Below are positions 54,444 through 63,386 of a stretch of DNA of 64,000 nt, one piece after another; positions within the stretch are counted from its first letter, which is position 1, and the number at the start of each line of letters is the position of its first letter. The position numbers and the translations under genes were made by a program. The notes under the pieces were generated by a model. It had not been told where the DNA came from, did no database searches, and was given only the letters and a program-made list of their open reading frames with translations. Origin of the DNA: Muribaculum gordoncarteri (GTDB lineage: Bacteria; Bacteroidota; Bacteroidia; Bacteroidales; Muribaculaceae); NCBI RefSeq assembly GCF_004803695.1, contig NZ_CP039393.1, forward strand, positions 372,001-436,000, in the 5' to 3' direction.

Positions 54444-55682
54444 TTACTGCCCAAATGTTAGAATCGAGCAGCGTGACGGCGTGAGCTTTTCGGCTGCAAG
54501 CCTTATATCCTCGGGCGTTATGCCCATTATGCGTTCAATTATTTCATCGGGATGCAGCGCGTGACGGTGAAATAGCGTTGAGCGTCCGGTGGCGAGGGCT
54601 ACCTGCTCGGCGTTGGCTCCCGCAACGATGGTCTGTCCGAGATACTGCTTCTTTGCCGCATCGAGCGCGCGCATGCTCATTGTCGACTGGGCCAGCTCGT
54701 CGAGAGTCCTGAAGATGAGTCGCCGACATGGCTTTACATGGTTTTCATCGCATCCGAAGTAGACGGTGAAGAGCCCGCAATCGGTGAATGACGATATGTA
54801 AGAGTCTACTGAATATACGTAGCCGTGACGCTCACGCAGCAACACATTAAGGCGAGAGTTCATGCATGGGCCTCCTATTATATTGTTCAGGAGCGCATAG
54901 GTGTGGTTGCTTCGGCTGTATATTCCCGGAATTCGAGCGCCTATCACGGTGTGTGACTGGTGTGTGCCGAGCTTCTTCCTAATGTCGAAGGGCGTTACTT
55001 CGCGAGGCGTTTCGTCATGAAGTTCCTTGACGGAATGGTTGAGGAATCCGAGATGACGCTCGACAGTTGACATGACGCGTGAAGGAGCGGTGGGACCGGT
55101 GTAGAAAAATACCATGTTGCCGGGCGTGTAGTGGGTCGACAGGAAGTCACGGCAACTCTCGGGCGTGAAGGTTTCTATGGTTTCGGCAGTACCGAGAATG
55201 TTGTGTCCGAGTGATGACCCTGCGAATATGAGGTCGTTGAAGTCGTCGAATATTGCATCGGAAGGTGAGTCGAGGTACGAGTCTATCTCGTCGAGCACAA
55301 CTTCCCGCTCTCGGTCGATTTCGTTTTCGGGGAATCGGGAGTAACCTATAAGGTCGGCCATCAGCTCGACGGCTCTTGTGAGGTTGCCCTTGGGGAAGCA
55401 TGAATAGAGCATCGTTACCTCCTCTGATGTATATGCGTTGATTTCACCGCCCACCGATTCCATACGATTTACTATGTGCCATGAGCGGCGGCGGTCGGTG
55501 CCTTTGAATATGGTGTGCTCGACGAAGTGTGCAAGGCCGTAGTCGGCCGATGATTCGTTGCGACTTCCTGCCTTTATGGCCACGCCGCAATGCTCCACAT
55601 CGGCAGCCGACGCACGATGCACAATGCGCAGTCCGTTAGCAAGGGTATGGTAGGTGAATATGTCGTTGCTATTGTTTGTCAT
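54444..55682 (-). CDS. M16-family zinc peptidase (pitrilysin/processing-peptidase type)
   Basis: 412-residue protease of the single-unit M16B kind. The inverted zinc motif HFVEH (H52, E55, H56) sits in GLAHFVEHTIFKGT, followed by the downstream zinc glutamate region REREVVLDEIDSY. The C-terminal half is the inactive partner domain with RSNHTYALLNNIIGGPCMNSRLNVLLRERHGYVYS in pieces. There is no signal peptide, so it is probably cytoplasmic, where such enzymes degrade peptides. It has its own -7 element about 100 bases upstream. Confidence 0.92.
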   Translation of the reverse strand: MTNNSNDIFTYHTLANGLRIVHRASAADVEHCGVAIKAGSRNESSADYGLAHFVEHTIFKGTDRRRSWHIVNRMESVGGEINAYTSEEVTMLYSCFPKGNLTRAVELMADLIGYSRFPENEIDREREVVLDEIDSYLDSPSDAIFDDFNDLIFAGSSLGHNILGTAETIETFTPESCRDFLSTHYTPGNMVFFYTGPTAPSRVMSTVERHLGFLNHSVKELHDETPREVTPFDIRKKLGTHQSHTVIGARIPGIYSRSNHTYALLNNIIGGPCMNSRLNVLLRERHGYVYSVDSYISSFTDCGLFTVYFGCDENHVKPCRRLIFRTLDELAQSTMSMRALDAAKKQYLGQTIVAGANAEQVALATGRSTLFHRHALHPDEIIERIMGITPEDIRLAAEKLTPSRCSILTFGQ

Positions 55683-55783
55683 TGTGTTTTAATTAAACGG
55701 GTAATTTTATTGCAAAAAAAAATTACTCGTCATCACGACGAATAATCTTTTTACCTTAAATCTAATACCATGAAAAACTGATG

Positions 55784-55791
55784 CAAAGGTA
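55784..55791 (-). promoter_or_regulatory. -7 promoter element for the M16 peptidase gene
   Basis: Minus-strand TACCTTTG matches TAnnTTTG and gives a leader of about 95 bases before the ATG at 55682. The leader holds A-rich tracts and no clear riboswitch. Confidence 0.5.
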
Positions 55792-55855
55792 ATGCTTAAT
55801 TTTTAAACACAAAAAATATTAGAAATAAATTAGTGTACTATTAACACTAATTAAC

Positions 55856-55883
55856 CTAAAATGCCCGTTGTCGGGCATTTTAG
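55856..55883 (-). terminator. Terminator of the alpha-2-macroglobulin-like gene
   Basis: A perfect 12-base-pair stem (55856-55867 with 55872-55883) with a four-base loop. The arm ends are A- and T-rich on both strands, so it can work in both directions. It lies 58 bases after the minus-strand gene end. Confidence 0.85.
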
Positions 55884-55940
55884 GGATTCATAATACTTAA
55901 AACGATATTTATATTGAGTATTTTCACTTAAAATTAGTGA

Positions 55941-58900
55941 TTATTGGGGCATGACTTCTATCATGCTTCCCGACGAGTGGGCCGACAATGCCGGAGCATA
56001 TTGGCTTTGCAGTGTGGCGATACCCGATGAGTAGGTGCCCGAGTTGTTGACATAGAGCTCGTAGCTCAATCGGTACACACCCTTGGGAAGATGAGTGACA
56101 AACATGTTGGTCGATGCGTCACGGTTCTCGCGATAGAAGCATATTCCTTCGCTGAACAACGGCTTTGGAAGTTGCTCGACAGGCTCGAAGCATGCGCCGC
56201 GGTCGTCGGTTATTGCCACGTAGTCCATGTCACGTTTTACTGTTATGGTGAGGTTGACCTGAACTATGTCGCCGGTCTTCAGTGAGTCGGCATTCTGCCA
56301 TGTCACGCCATTCTCGGTGGTGACGCGGCGATAGAGAGCCTTGTCAATGGAAACCTCGGGGCATGACGCGGCTTTTATTTCCGACATCTCGCTGCGGTAC
56401 TGGCAGTATACGGCTCCCCATGAAGGTGTCTTACCTGACTTTTCGACATAGAGTGTCGCGCCTGAGGGTGACATCGAGGATATGTTTTCACGGAAATAAC
56501 CGAGCAGTCGGTCGGTCTTGCCCGCGTTGACTTCGCGGTTGTTGACCGTTACGGTTGCCTTTGCAGCGGGGGTTGTCCACTTGCTGCCGGTGAGCAATAT
56601 CGATGCTATAGCCTGAGAGGTCGTGACCGATGTGCCCCAATCCTTAGCCTCTTTCTGTAGAATGAGCCATTGTCGTATCTTGTCGACATCGGGACTTTGG
56701 GGATATATGGCTGCGAATGCGTCGAGCACTATTGATGTAGCACCAATCTTGCCCATCGACCATGTTGTCATGTCATCGAGCGACGGCCACCACATGCCCT
56801 GAGAGGGATTTGACACTGAATACTCGTTGAGCGATGCTAAAACGGAGGTGGCAAGTGTGCGGTAGCCGTGATTCTTGAGGGTTATCGCGTTCATTGCCTT
56901 TACGGGAATCGAGCGTTTCTTCCACTCCTTAACTATGCGCTGCACTTCGCGTGATGTGAGCGAAGAGAGTGTTGTCGATTTCTTTATATCGGGATAGAAG
57001 TCACGCAGGTACACGTAGTAATAGTAGTCGCCGTCGGGGTACTTGGCGTATTCCTCCTGGGTGACACGGTCGATGTATTTAACTGCATTGTCGAGCATTG
57101 AACGCAGGCGATTATTGTCGGGCAGGAATCCGAGCTGCTTGAGGTGTCCCATGGTGAGCAGCACGTTCTCGGTTATCCACTGTGAAGGCTCGTCGATGTT
57201 GTCAATCCATGTCCAACCGCCGTTACGCACGAGCTTAGACAGTCGGTCGATGTTGCGCGAGTAGGTGTCGTTGATTACTTTTCGGTCAAAGAGGAGCGAA
57301 AGGCGAGTCATGCGCTCGGTGTCGCTCTTGGCATCCATAACCCAGGGGGTGGAGTTGAGCAGCACCGTCTTCAGGTCGGCGTTACGTTCAAGCATCGACA
57401 CGAGCGTTGAGTCGCTGCGGTCGCTTGAATTCCACTCTTTCAATGCTTCGGCAATCTCGGGGCATGTGCGCAGGATTCCGTCGGCTACGGCGGCCGAGAA
57501 TATAGCTGCCGAGGCGGCCAATGCACTCTCAGAGTCATCGTTACGCAATCCGGGAAGCGCTGTTGCTACATACCACACGGGGTTTTCGCAGAATTGCAGC
57601 GTGACGCGGGCATCGGAGGGCATTTCGGGAAGCTGCATGGTAAATGTCGTCGAATCGGGCGAAATGTAGAACGGCTTGGTTTCGATGACGGGTGTGACGG
57701 AGGAAAGCACGGGAATAACCGACTGCTCTCCATCGGTGAATCGGCCGTTACCTGCCTTTATGCGATATCCAATCATGTTGGAGTCCCATCCTGCATCGAC
57801 CGTCACGTTGACCACTTTCGCTTCGCCTGGAGCCATGTCGTCGGAGAAGTCGTTACGTGATATTACGGCACCTGTAGCTGGGTCGAATATCTCCACTACG
57901 GTGGTTATCGCAGTCGAGTCGTCGGAGTTATTCATCACCGATGCGCTGATCAAAGCCTTGTCGCCTGTGCGCAGGAAGCGCGGCAGGTTGGGCTGCACCA
58001 TAACGGGCTTGTTGGATATGATTTCGCGTGACATGGTTGAGGTGAGCATGTCGTCGGTGAAAGCGAGTGCGCAAAGTTTCCATGTGGTGTTGGCGTTGGG
58101 GGCGGTGAATGAGAATGTCATATTGCCCTTGTCGTCGGTTGTCAGCATGGGGCGGAAGAATGCAAGCGGCATTTCGGCATCACGGTATTCATTATTGTCA
58201 CGTGACGCGTCATTGTCAGGGGCTTCGCTCTCGGCATCGGCGGCTTCCTCAACCGCTTCGTCCTCAACGATGGCCAAGTCGGCGGCTCCTGCTCCCGTGT
58301 CGGCGGTCGCGGCCATTTTACTTGTTCCTCGTATCATTCTCGGGGCTGCTGATTTTTCCTCACCCATCTCTTCCTCGGTGTTTAGACTGAAATACACGTT
58401 GCTGCGAGTGAACGCGTAATTAGGGTGTAGGAACGACCGACCCCATGTTTGCAGGTCAGGCAGAGATATCGGTTCATATTTCAACCACTCGAATGGTATC
58501 TCCACACCGGACATGAACTTGCCGAGAGGCGAGTATACCGATATATTGTAGCTGTTGACATGGCCGAATCTCGGATATATTCTGAAATTGTGCATCGACA
58601 GCCGGTCGAGGGCCTTGGCATACATATCGAGCAGGATAGCGCTCTTGGTGCCCTTGCCGTTGTTATCGGTCACGTAGAATGTCCATTTTTCGTTGTCGCC
58701 CGGCGCGATTTTGTCACGGAAGCTTTCGATGGCTATATTGATTCGGTCGACTGTGCCGCTTGCTGTTGCTGTAACCTCGAAGTCGCTGACTTTATAATCG
58801 TTTACTCCGGTGAATTTCACTTTTATGCGGTCGGCGTCGGCCGGTATGTCGTAGTCGAAGTGGTGCATTCCTGCCGCAGCTTCTATCCAACCTTGCTTCA

Positions 58901-61670
58901 GCAGGGCTTTGTCGGTGTAGACTGCATAATGTATCCATGTAGAGTCGGCCGATGTGCCGTAGAGTATCGAGGCATGTCGACGGTCGGCGGTGTAAGTGGT
59001 CACAGGCAGCCATATAGGCATGTCGGTCACGGGTGGCTTGGCATCGGTGACGCGGTAGAGATTCACGTTGTCGACAGTGAAAGTGTCGGCGAGTGACTTG
59101 TCGGCGGTGGCAAACACCATGGAGTAGCTGCCGCTTGCCACATCGTTGAAATCGACTGTGGCCACAGGAGGTGTCATGGTGCCTTCCTTGACTACGTGAC
59201 GGTCGCTCTTGTCAATGAGTTGATAGGTTATGGTGGAGTCAACCGCTTCACCGAGCAGATTGGTGAGCGAAACGTTCATGCGATAAGGCTTTGACGCGTC
59301 GATGTCGGCGGGAAGTGACGCATTTATCACACACGACGCTCCTTGCGAGAATGAGCGTGATGCCTGCTGATTCTCGCCTGTGGGCGATGTCGCTGTTAGC
59401 GATGCAGAGAATATGCCGCCGGGTATCGGTGACTGTTTAAGTAGCTCGGCCGGGAATTCGATGCTGAAGCAACCTTCGGAATCGGTTGTCACCTCGGTGG
59501 AGTAGAACGAAACACCGTTGCCTGCGCTTCTCCACCACCATATACGCGGATTTGCGCTTAGATCAACTGCTATGCGGCAGTCGGCAAGAGGGAATCCGGA
59601 GTAGGTCACGGTTTTGCCTTTCAGCGTCACGGCACCTTTGGCGGGCTTGTCAGTGAGCAGTTCGGTAAATTCTATTTCATAGGTGGGGAGCTTGTAGTCC
59701 GACACGGTGAATGATGTAGTGCCGTAGCTGTTCCAGCGGTCAGGCTTCAGTGGATCCTTTTTGCGGAACTCAATCGAGAAGTTTCCGGTAAGTCCGTCGG
59801 AGGGGAGCTTGAACGAACCCGCAATGCGGCCGTATTCATCGGTCGTGGCGACGTCAGTGTCACACGGTTCATAGTTGGCGTCACGCAACACTACCGAGAT
59901 TTTGTTGCCGGGCACAACCCGTGCTTCAGCTCCGAGATAGCTTTGCAGGATGCCGACCCACTGCACTGTGTCACCGGGATGATAGATGGCAAGGTCGGTC
60001 AATCCATGCATGGCAAATTGCTTATTTTCGTTGCCCGACGGAATGTAGCCGAGGTATTTGCTCATAGAATAGCGGTCGGTGCCTTTCGATGCTGATGCGT
60101 TGAAAGCCTTGGATTCCTTTATCAATGCAGTTCCGTCCTTGTCGGTCTCGTAGTTGCGCACTGTGTTGCCGTTGCGGTTAAGGGTTACGGTGAGAGTGGC
60201 ATTGTCGACCGGACGGCCTGTCTTAGGATTGATTACGATTCCCCATCGCGAAGAGCCGTAATTGGCGCTCTCGACCAATAGGCCGGTGCAGTGTATTATG
60301 CTGTAGTAACCAAGATCGGCATCGCGTTTTTGTCCGGTAATGGAGGGCACAACGATGTAACATCCGGGTTGGGTGAGCACAACTTTCTCAGTCGAACTTG
60401 ATGAAAAAGGCACCTGCTTGTCGGTCACCTTGCGTGATATGGTGTAGAGCGGGGCCGGAAGGTTGGTAGACGGTGTTATTTTGAACGACTCACCGTTGTT
60501 TCTGTTGTACGGTATTCTATACACGTTTATCGTGTAGTCGACAGTATTGTTGTTCTTTATGTCAATGGTAAGAGTGTCGCCAGGTGACAGAATCTGGCTG
60601 TAACGTGCATTTATGCGCGGTTGACTTAGCGACTTGACGATGTTGTGCAACGCATTGTTGCGGAAATATTCGGGATAGCGTTTTAGCTGATTGTTGACTA
60701 ATGAATAGTATTCGGCAATGCTCACGGGCATCTCCTCCTTATTGTAGTTGTCCAAATCAATAAGGTAGAAGAGCGATATGAGAGGCTCTGCAGCATATTC
60801 GCTTTGGCTGAATCGGTTGTAGAGGTCGAGCATAAGCTTGGCTTCGTTGTCGCGGACGGCATTGTAGCTCGACATGTCGCGATAGACATGCTGTGAGATG
60901 AATTTGATGCGCTCGATGTCCCACATTATGAATGGTGCAGCATTGCCGGCATGAGCATCCAACAGTTGTCGGTACAGCTTGAGGATGCGTTGTGCTGCAG
61001 GCGACTGATAGTTGAAATTCATCTTTGAGTAGACTGTGAACGGCGACAACATGTCGATGGCGAATATCGGTTGCTGTTCGCCCATGTTCGACAGTATCGC
61101 TATGGCTTTTCCTGCTATGAAGTCAAATAGTGTGGGGTAGAAAGTATAATCGTTGTTTCCGGCCTTAAGCAGTTCCTTGAAGTCGATGAGTCTTGCTTCA
61201 TGGAGTGGTTTTGGATTGGCAAGCGCCGAGTCGAGCAGCGACATTATGCGGGCTCTGAACTGTCGGCCGCTCCACAGCAGGTAGTCATCGGGCAGGGGAG
61301 TGTCGGGGATTTCGCGACGGTCATATTTCCATCGGTCATATTGATAAATGTCGTTGTAAATCCTTGCCTTAAGCAGCGTAAGCATTGCCTTGATGCACGG
61401 GTCGGTTTCCTTTGACTCCACGGTGGATATGCGTTGCAGGACTTCAGGCAGGCTGTCGTTGTCGACGGCGCATTGTGCAAGTCCGTAGTTGACCAATGCT
61501 CTCACGGCAAGTTTGCCGTCGCCGTCGGCTACAGCCTTTTCGAGCATTTCCGAAGCTTGTGACGATACCTGTTTGGGGAATGCGAAGTCAGGTTCGGAAT
61601 ATTGTTTCTGGGAAGCGTTGATTGACATTGAGAATAGAGCTATTAGGATGTATAGAAACTGTTGTTTCAT
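55941..61670 (-). CDS. Large secreted alpha-2-macroglobulin-like protein without thioester motif
   Basis: 1909 residues with a signal peptide (MKQQFLYILIALFSMSINAS) and no lipobox cysteine. After a helical N-terminal region come macroglobulin domains: MG2-like GLTDLAIYHPGDTVQWVGIL, strand-rich linker domains, an acidic/alanine-rich spacer around residues 1125-1165, and the A2M domain (PMLTTDDKGNMTFSFTAPNANTTWKL in pieces). The alpha-alpha barrel follows (ALPGLRNDDSESALAASAA). At the place where thioester members have CxEQ there is no cysteine. Relatives in Bacteroidetes are annotated as bacterial alpha-2-macroglobulins, thought to trap proteases or stabilise the envelope. It is monocistronic, bounded by hairpins on both sides. 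Confidence 0.88.
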   Translation of the reverse strand: MKQQFLYILIALFSMSINASQKQYSEPDFAFPKQVSSQASEMLEKAVADGDGKLAVRALVNYGLAQCAVDNDSLPEVLQRISTVESKETDPCIKAMLTLLKARIYNDIYQYDRWKYDRREIPDTPLPDDYLLWSGRQFRARIMSLLDSALANPKPLHEARLIDFKELLKAGNNDYTFYPTLFDFIAGKAIAILSNMGEQQPIFAIDMLSPFTVYSKMNFNYQSPAAQRILKLYRQLLDAHAGNAAPFIMWDIERIKFISQHVYRDMSSYNAVRDNEAKLMLDLYNRFSQSEYAAEPLISLFYLIDLDNYNKEEMPVSIAEYYSLVNNQLKRYPEYFRNNALHNIVKSLSQPRINARYSQILSPGDTLTIDIKNNNTVDYTINVYRIPYNRNNGESFKITPSTNLPAPLYTISRKVTDKQVPFSSSSTEKVVLTQPGCYIVVPSITGQKRDADLGYYSIIHCTGLLVESANYGSSRWGIVINPKTGRPVDNATLTVTLNRNGNTVRNYETDKDGTALIKESKAFNASASKGTDRYSMSKYLGYIPSGNENKQFAMHGLTDLAIYHPGDTVQWVGILQSYLGAEARVVPGNKISVVLRDANYEPCDTDVATTDEYGRIAGSFKLPSDGLTGNFSIEFRKKDPLKPDRWNSYGTTSFTVSDYKLPTYEIEFTELLTDKPAKGAVTLKGKTVTYSGFPLADCRIAVDLSANPRIWWWRSAGNGVSFYSTEVTTDSEGCFSIEFPAELLKQSPIPGGIFSASLTATSPTGENQQASRSFSQGASCVINASLPADIDASKPYRMNVSLTNLLGEAVDSTITYQLIDKSDRHVVKEGTMTPPVATVDFNDVASGSYSMVFATADKSLADTFTVDNVNLYRVTDAKPPVTDMPIWLPVTTYTADRRHASILYGTSADSTWIHYAVYTDKALLKQGWIEAAAGMHHFDYDIPADADRIKVKFTGVNDYKVSDFEVTATASGTVDRINIAIESFRDKIAPGDNEKWTFYVTDNNGKGTKSAILLDMYAKALDRLSMHNFRIYPRFGHVNSYNISVYSPLGKFMSGVEIPFEWLKYEPISLPDLQTWGRSFLHPNYAFTRSNVYFSLNTEEEMGEEKSAAPRMIRGTSKMAATADTGAGAADLAIVEDEAVEEAADAESEAPDNDASRDNNEYRDAEMPLAFFRPMLTTDDKGNMTFSFTAPNANTTWKLCALAFTDDMLTSTMSREIISNKPVMVQPNLPRFLRTGDKALISASVMNNSDDSTAITTVVEIFDPATGAVISRNDFSDDMAPGEAKVVNVTVDAGWDSNMIGYRIKAGNGRFTDGEQSVIPVLSSVTPVIETKPFYISPDSTTFTMQLPEMPSDARVTLQFCENPVWYVATALPGLRNDDSESALAASAAIFSAAVADGILRTCPEIAEALKEWNSSDRSDSTLVSMLERNADLKTVLLNSTPWVMDAKSDTERMTRLSLLFDRKVINDTYSRNIDRLSKLVRNGGWTWIDNIDEPSQWITENVLLTMGHLKQLGFLPDNNRLRSMLDNAVKYIDRVTQEEYAKYPDGDYYYYVYLRDFYPDIKKSTTLSSLTSREVQRIVKEWKKRSIPVKAMNAITLKNHGYRTLATSVLASLNEYSVSNPSQGMWWPSLDDMTTWSMGKIGATSIVLDAFAAIYPQSPDVDKIRQWLILQKEAKDWGTSVTTSQAIASILLTGSKWTTPAAKATVTVNNREVNAGKTDRLLGYFRENISSMSPSGATLYVEKSGKTPSWGAVYCQYRSEMSEIKAASCPEVSIDKALYRRVTTENGVTWQNADSLKTGDIVQVNLTITVKRDMDYVAITDDRGACFEPVEQLPKPLFSEGICFYRENRDASTNMFVTHLPKGVYRLSYELYVNNSGTYSSGIATLQSQYAPALSAHSSGSMIEVMPQ

Positions 61671-61700
61671 AGCACTTGAAATTTTATAAGTTAATAAAAT

Positions 61701-61738
61701 GTGACAGATACTCTCCCCGAGAGGAAAGTATCTGTCAC
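61701..61738 (-). terminator. Terminator of the sigma-factor operon
   Basis: A perfect 12-base-pair stem (61701-61712 with 61727-61738). On the minus strand it is followed by a T-rich stretch. It lies 33 bases after the end of the Spy/CpxP-like gene. Confidence 0.85.
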
Positions 61739-61770
61739 AGTATCAGGGAGAAAAATAATAACTTTACAGT

Positions 61771-62256
61771 TTACTTATGTTTGCCCGCTCTCATGCGCGA
61801 ATGTTGCATCATGAGCTCGTTGGTGAATTTCCGTTCGGCTATCTTGAGCATGAACATCTGCTTGGGAGTCAGCGCTTTCTTGAATTTCGGATAATACTTC
61901 ATTTCTATATCGGCTTCCTTCCCCTTGATTTCAAACATTGCTTCGGATGCTTTTTCGTATTCAAGGTCCGATATTTCGCCTTTTGTGTTTCTTACCCGGT
62001 GTTCAATGTCGCGTGTCTGCTTTTGCAGTTGATATACACTGCTTTCCATCTCATCGTAGAGGGGGAAGAAACTCTCCTGTTGCTCCTTGGTGAGCTTCAG
62101 CTCCTTTGTTAGGAAGTCGTGCTTGTATTGACGCAGTTCCTTGAACCACTCCTTACGCTCGACAGGACGCTGGCGTCTTTCGCCGGGCTGCTGGGCGTAG
62201 CTTGAAAACGATACAAAAAGCGCTAATATTAATGAGATCAGCGTTAGACGTTTCAT
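61771..62256 (-). CDS. Small periplasmic Spy/CpxP-like helical protein
   Basis: 161 residues with signal peptide MKRLTLISLILALFVSFSSYA. The mature part is mostly charged helix: ELRQYKHDFLTKELKLTKEQQESFFPLYDEME has the LTKEQ feature of the Spy/CpxP/LTXXQ group, and ALTPKQMFMLKIAERKF gives a second such segment. Proteins of this kind act as periplasmic chaperones or metal/stress sensors. It is the third gene of an operon with an ECF sigma factor and a small membrane protein, suggesting a stress-response output or modulator. Confidence 0.75.
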   Translation of the reverse strand: MKRLTLISLILALFVSFSSYAQQPGERRQRPVERKEWFKELRQYKHDFLTKELKLTKEQQESFFPLYDEMESSVYQLQKQTRDIEHRVRNTKGEISDLEYEKASEAMFEIKGKEADIEMKYYPKFKKALTPKQMFMLKIAERKFTNELMMQHSRMRAGKHK

Positions 62257-62274
62257 ATAACTCGATTATTGGTT

Positions 62275-62673
62275 TTATTTTAAGTTCTCGAGGGTTACAC
62301 CTTCGTTGTACATCTCTTCCATGAGGTCATACTCGTCGACATTATCGATGCTGTAGTAGTCGTAGAAGTGATCACTGCTTAGAACGCTTGCCATTACAGG
62401 ATTGTTTTCAATCGACATATCTGCGGTGCGGCTGCCTATGTCGTTAAACACCTTCATCATGCACCATATTCCGGCAAACATGGCTGCAAGATATACATAG
62501 GGACGGCAACGCTGCCACCAAGTGCGTGGCAGAATCTTCTTGTCGGTTGATTCAAACTCTTTTTCAGGCAGCTGCTGCATCATTTGCCGAGCAAAGTTGG
62601 CAAAATAGTCATCAGGGACGGTCATTCCCGACCGCCTGTCGACTTGCTTGAGTATGTCATTGTCCGGTTTCAT
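62275..62673 (-). CDS. Small single-pass membrane protein, possible anti-sigma-like partner
   Basis: 132 residues. A cytoplasmic N terminus (about 1-55, with VPDDYFANFARQMMQQLPEKE) is followed by one hydrophobic segment (VYLAAMFAGIWCMMKVF, about 63-80) and an acidic C-terminal tail (YYSIDNVDEYDLMEEMYNEGV). There is no zinc-binding anti-sigma HxxxCxxC motif. Its place between an ECF sigma gene and a Spy-like gene makes a regulatory membrane partner plausible, but this rests on context only. Confidence 0.6.
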   Translation of the reverse strand: MKPDNDILKQVDRRSGMTVPDDYFANFARQMMQQLPEKEFESTDKKILPRTWWQRCRPYVYLAAMFAGIWCMMKVFNDIGSRTADMSIENNPVMASVLSSDHFYDYYSIDNVDEYDLMEEMYNEGVTLENLK

Positions 62674-62727
62674 ACCTGAGTTCTTTTAAGTTATTTTAAT
62701 GGTTAGACTTAGGCTGTGTCAATAGGT

Positions 62728-63288
62728 TTAATCATTATCGGCAAAATATTGCTCAATTTTTTTTGCAGCGAGATGATAGGATGCTTTCAGGGCACCTACC
62801 GAGGTACCTAAAATCTCCGACATCTGCTCATATTTCATTTCATCGTAGTAGCGCATATTGAACACCAGCCTTTGCTTTTCGGGCAGTGAGGCGATTGCCT
62901 TGCGCAGTTTCAGCGCGAGCTGGTCGCCGTCGATGTAGGTGTCGGCTTCTATGAGGTTGACAAGGTGCGACTCCTCGTCGTCGATTGAAATGTTCATCCG
63001 TTTACGCTCCTTGGCAAGGAATGTTATGCTCTCGTTGATTGCAATCTTGTAGAGCCATGTCGACAACTTGGCTTCGCCCCTGAAGTTTTCGATTGAACTC
63101 CATGCTTTCATGAATGTGTTCTGCAGCAAATCATTGGCATCGTCATGGTCCTCGACCATGCGTCGAATCTGCCAATACAGCGGTTCACTGTACCGGGCAA
63201 TCACCTTGCCGAAAGCGGTTCGGCAAGTAGAGCTGTCGCGAAGACGCTTCACGAGTTCAGGATCATCGATTGGTGTATCTTTGCTCAT
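62728..63288 (-). CDS. ECF-type RNA polymerase sigma factor
   Basis: 186 residues, normal for sigma-70 group 4. Region 2 is visible in HDDANDLLQNTFMKAWSSIE and WLYKIAINESITFLAKERKR. Region 4 is visible in LPEKQRLVFNMRYYDEMKYEQMSEILG followed by the helix-turn-helix TSVGALKASYHLAAKKIEQY. It would direct polymerase to a small set of promoters. Immediately downstream are a small membrane protein and a Spy/CpxP-like protein, so an envelope-stress response is likely. It has its own -7 element. Confidence 0.95.
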   Translation of the reverse strand: MSKDTPIDDPELVKRLRDSSTCRTAFGKVIARYSEPLYWQIRRMVEDHDDANDLLQNTFMKAWSSIENFRGEAKLSTWLYKIAINESITFLAKERKRMNISIDDEESHLVNLIEADTYIDGDQLALKLRKAIASLPEKQRLVFNMRYYDEMKYEQMSEILGTSVGALKASYHLAAKKIEQYFADND

Positions 63289-63317
63289 TCGGGGAAGAGT
63301 AATTGCTTATTGAGTGT

Positions 63318-63325
63318 CAAAAGTA
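63318..63325 (-). promoter_or_regulatory. -7 promoter element for the ECF sigma-factor operon
   Basis: Minus-strand TACTTTTG matches TAnnTTTG, 29 bases upstream of the ATG at 63288. Confidence 0.55.
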
Positions 63326-63386
63326 CATAAACTTTTTATAACTTCAACCCCCGATAAGCTTAAATTGTTATAAAAAGAAAAATTTT

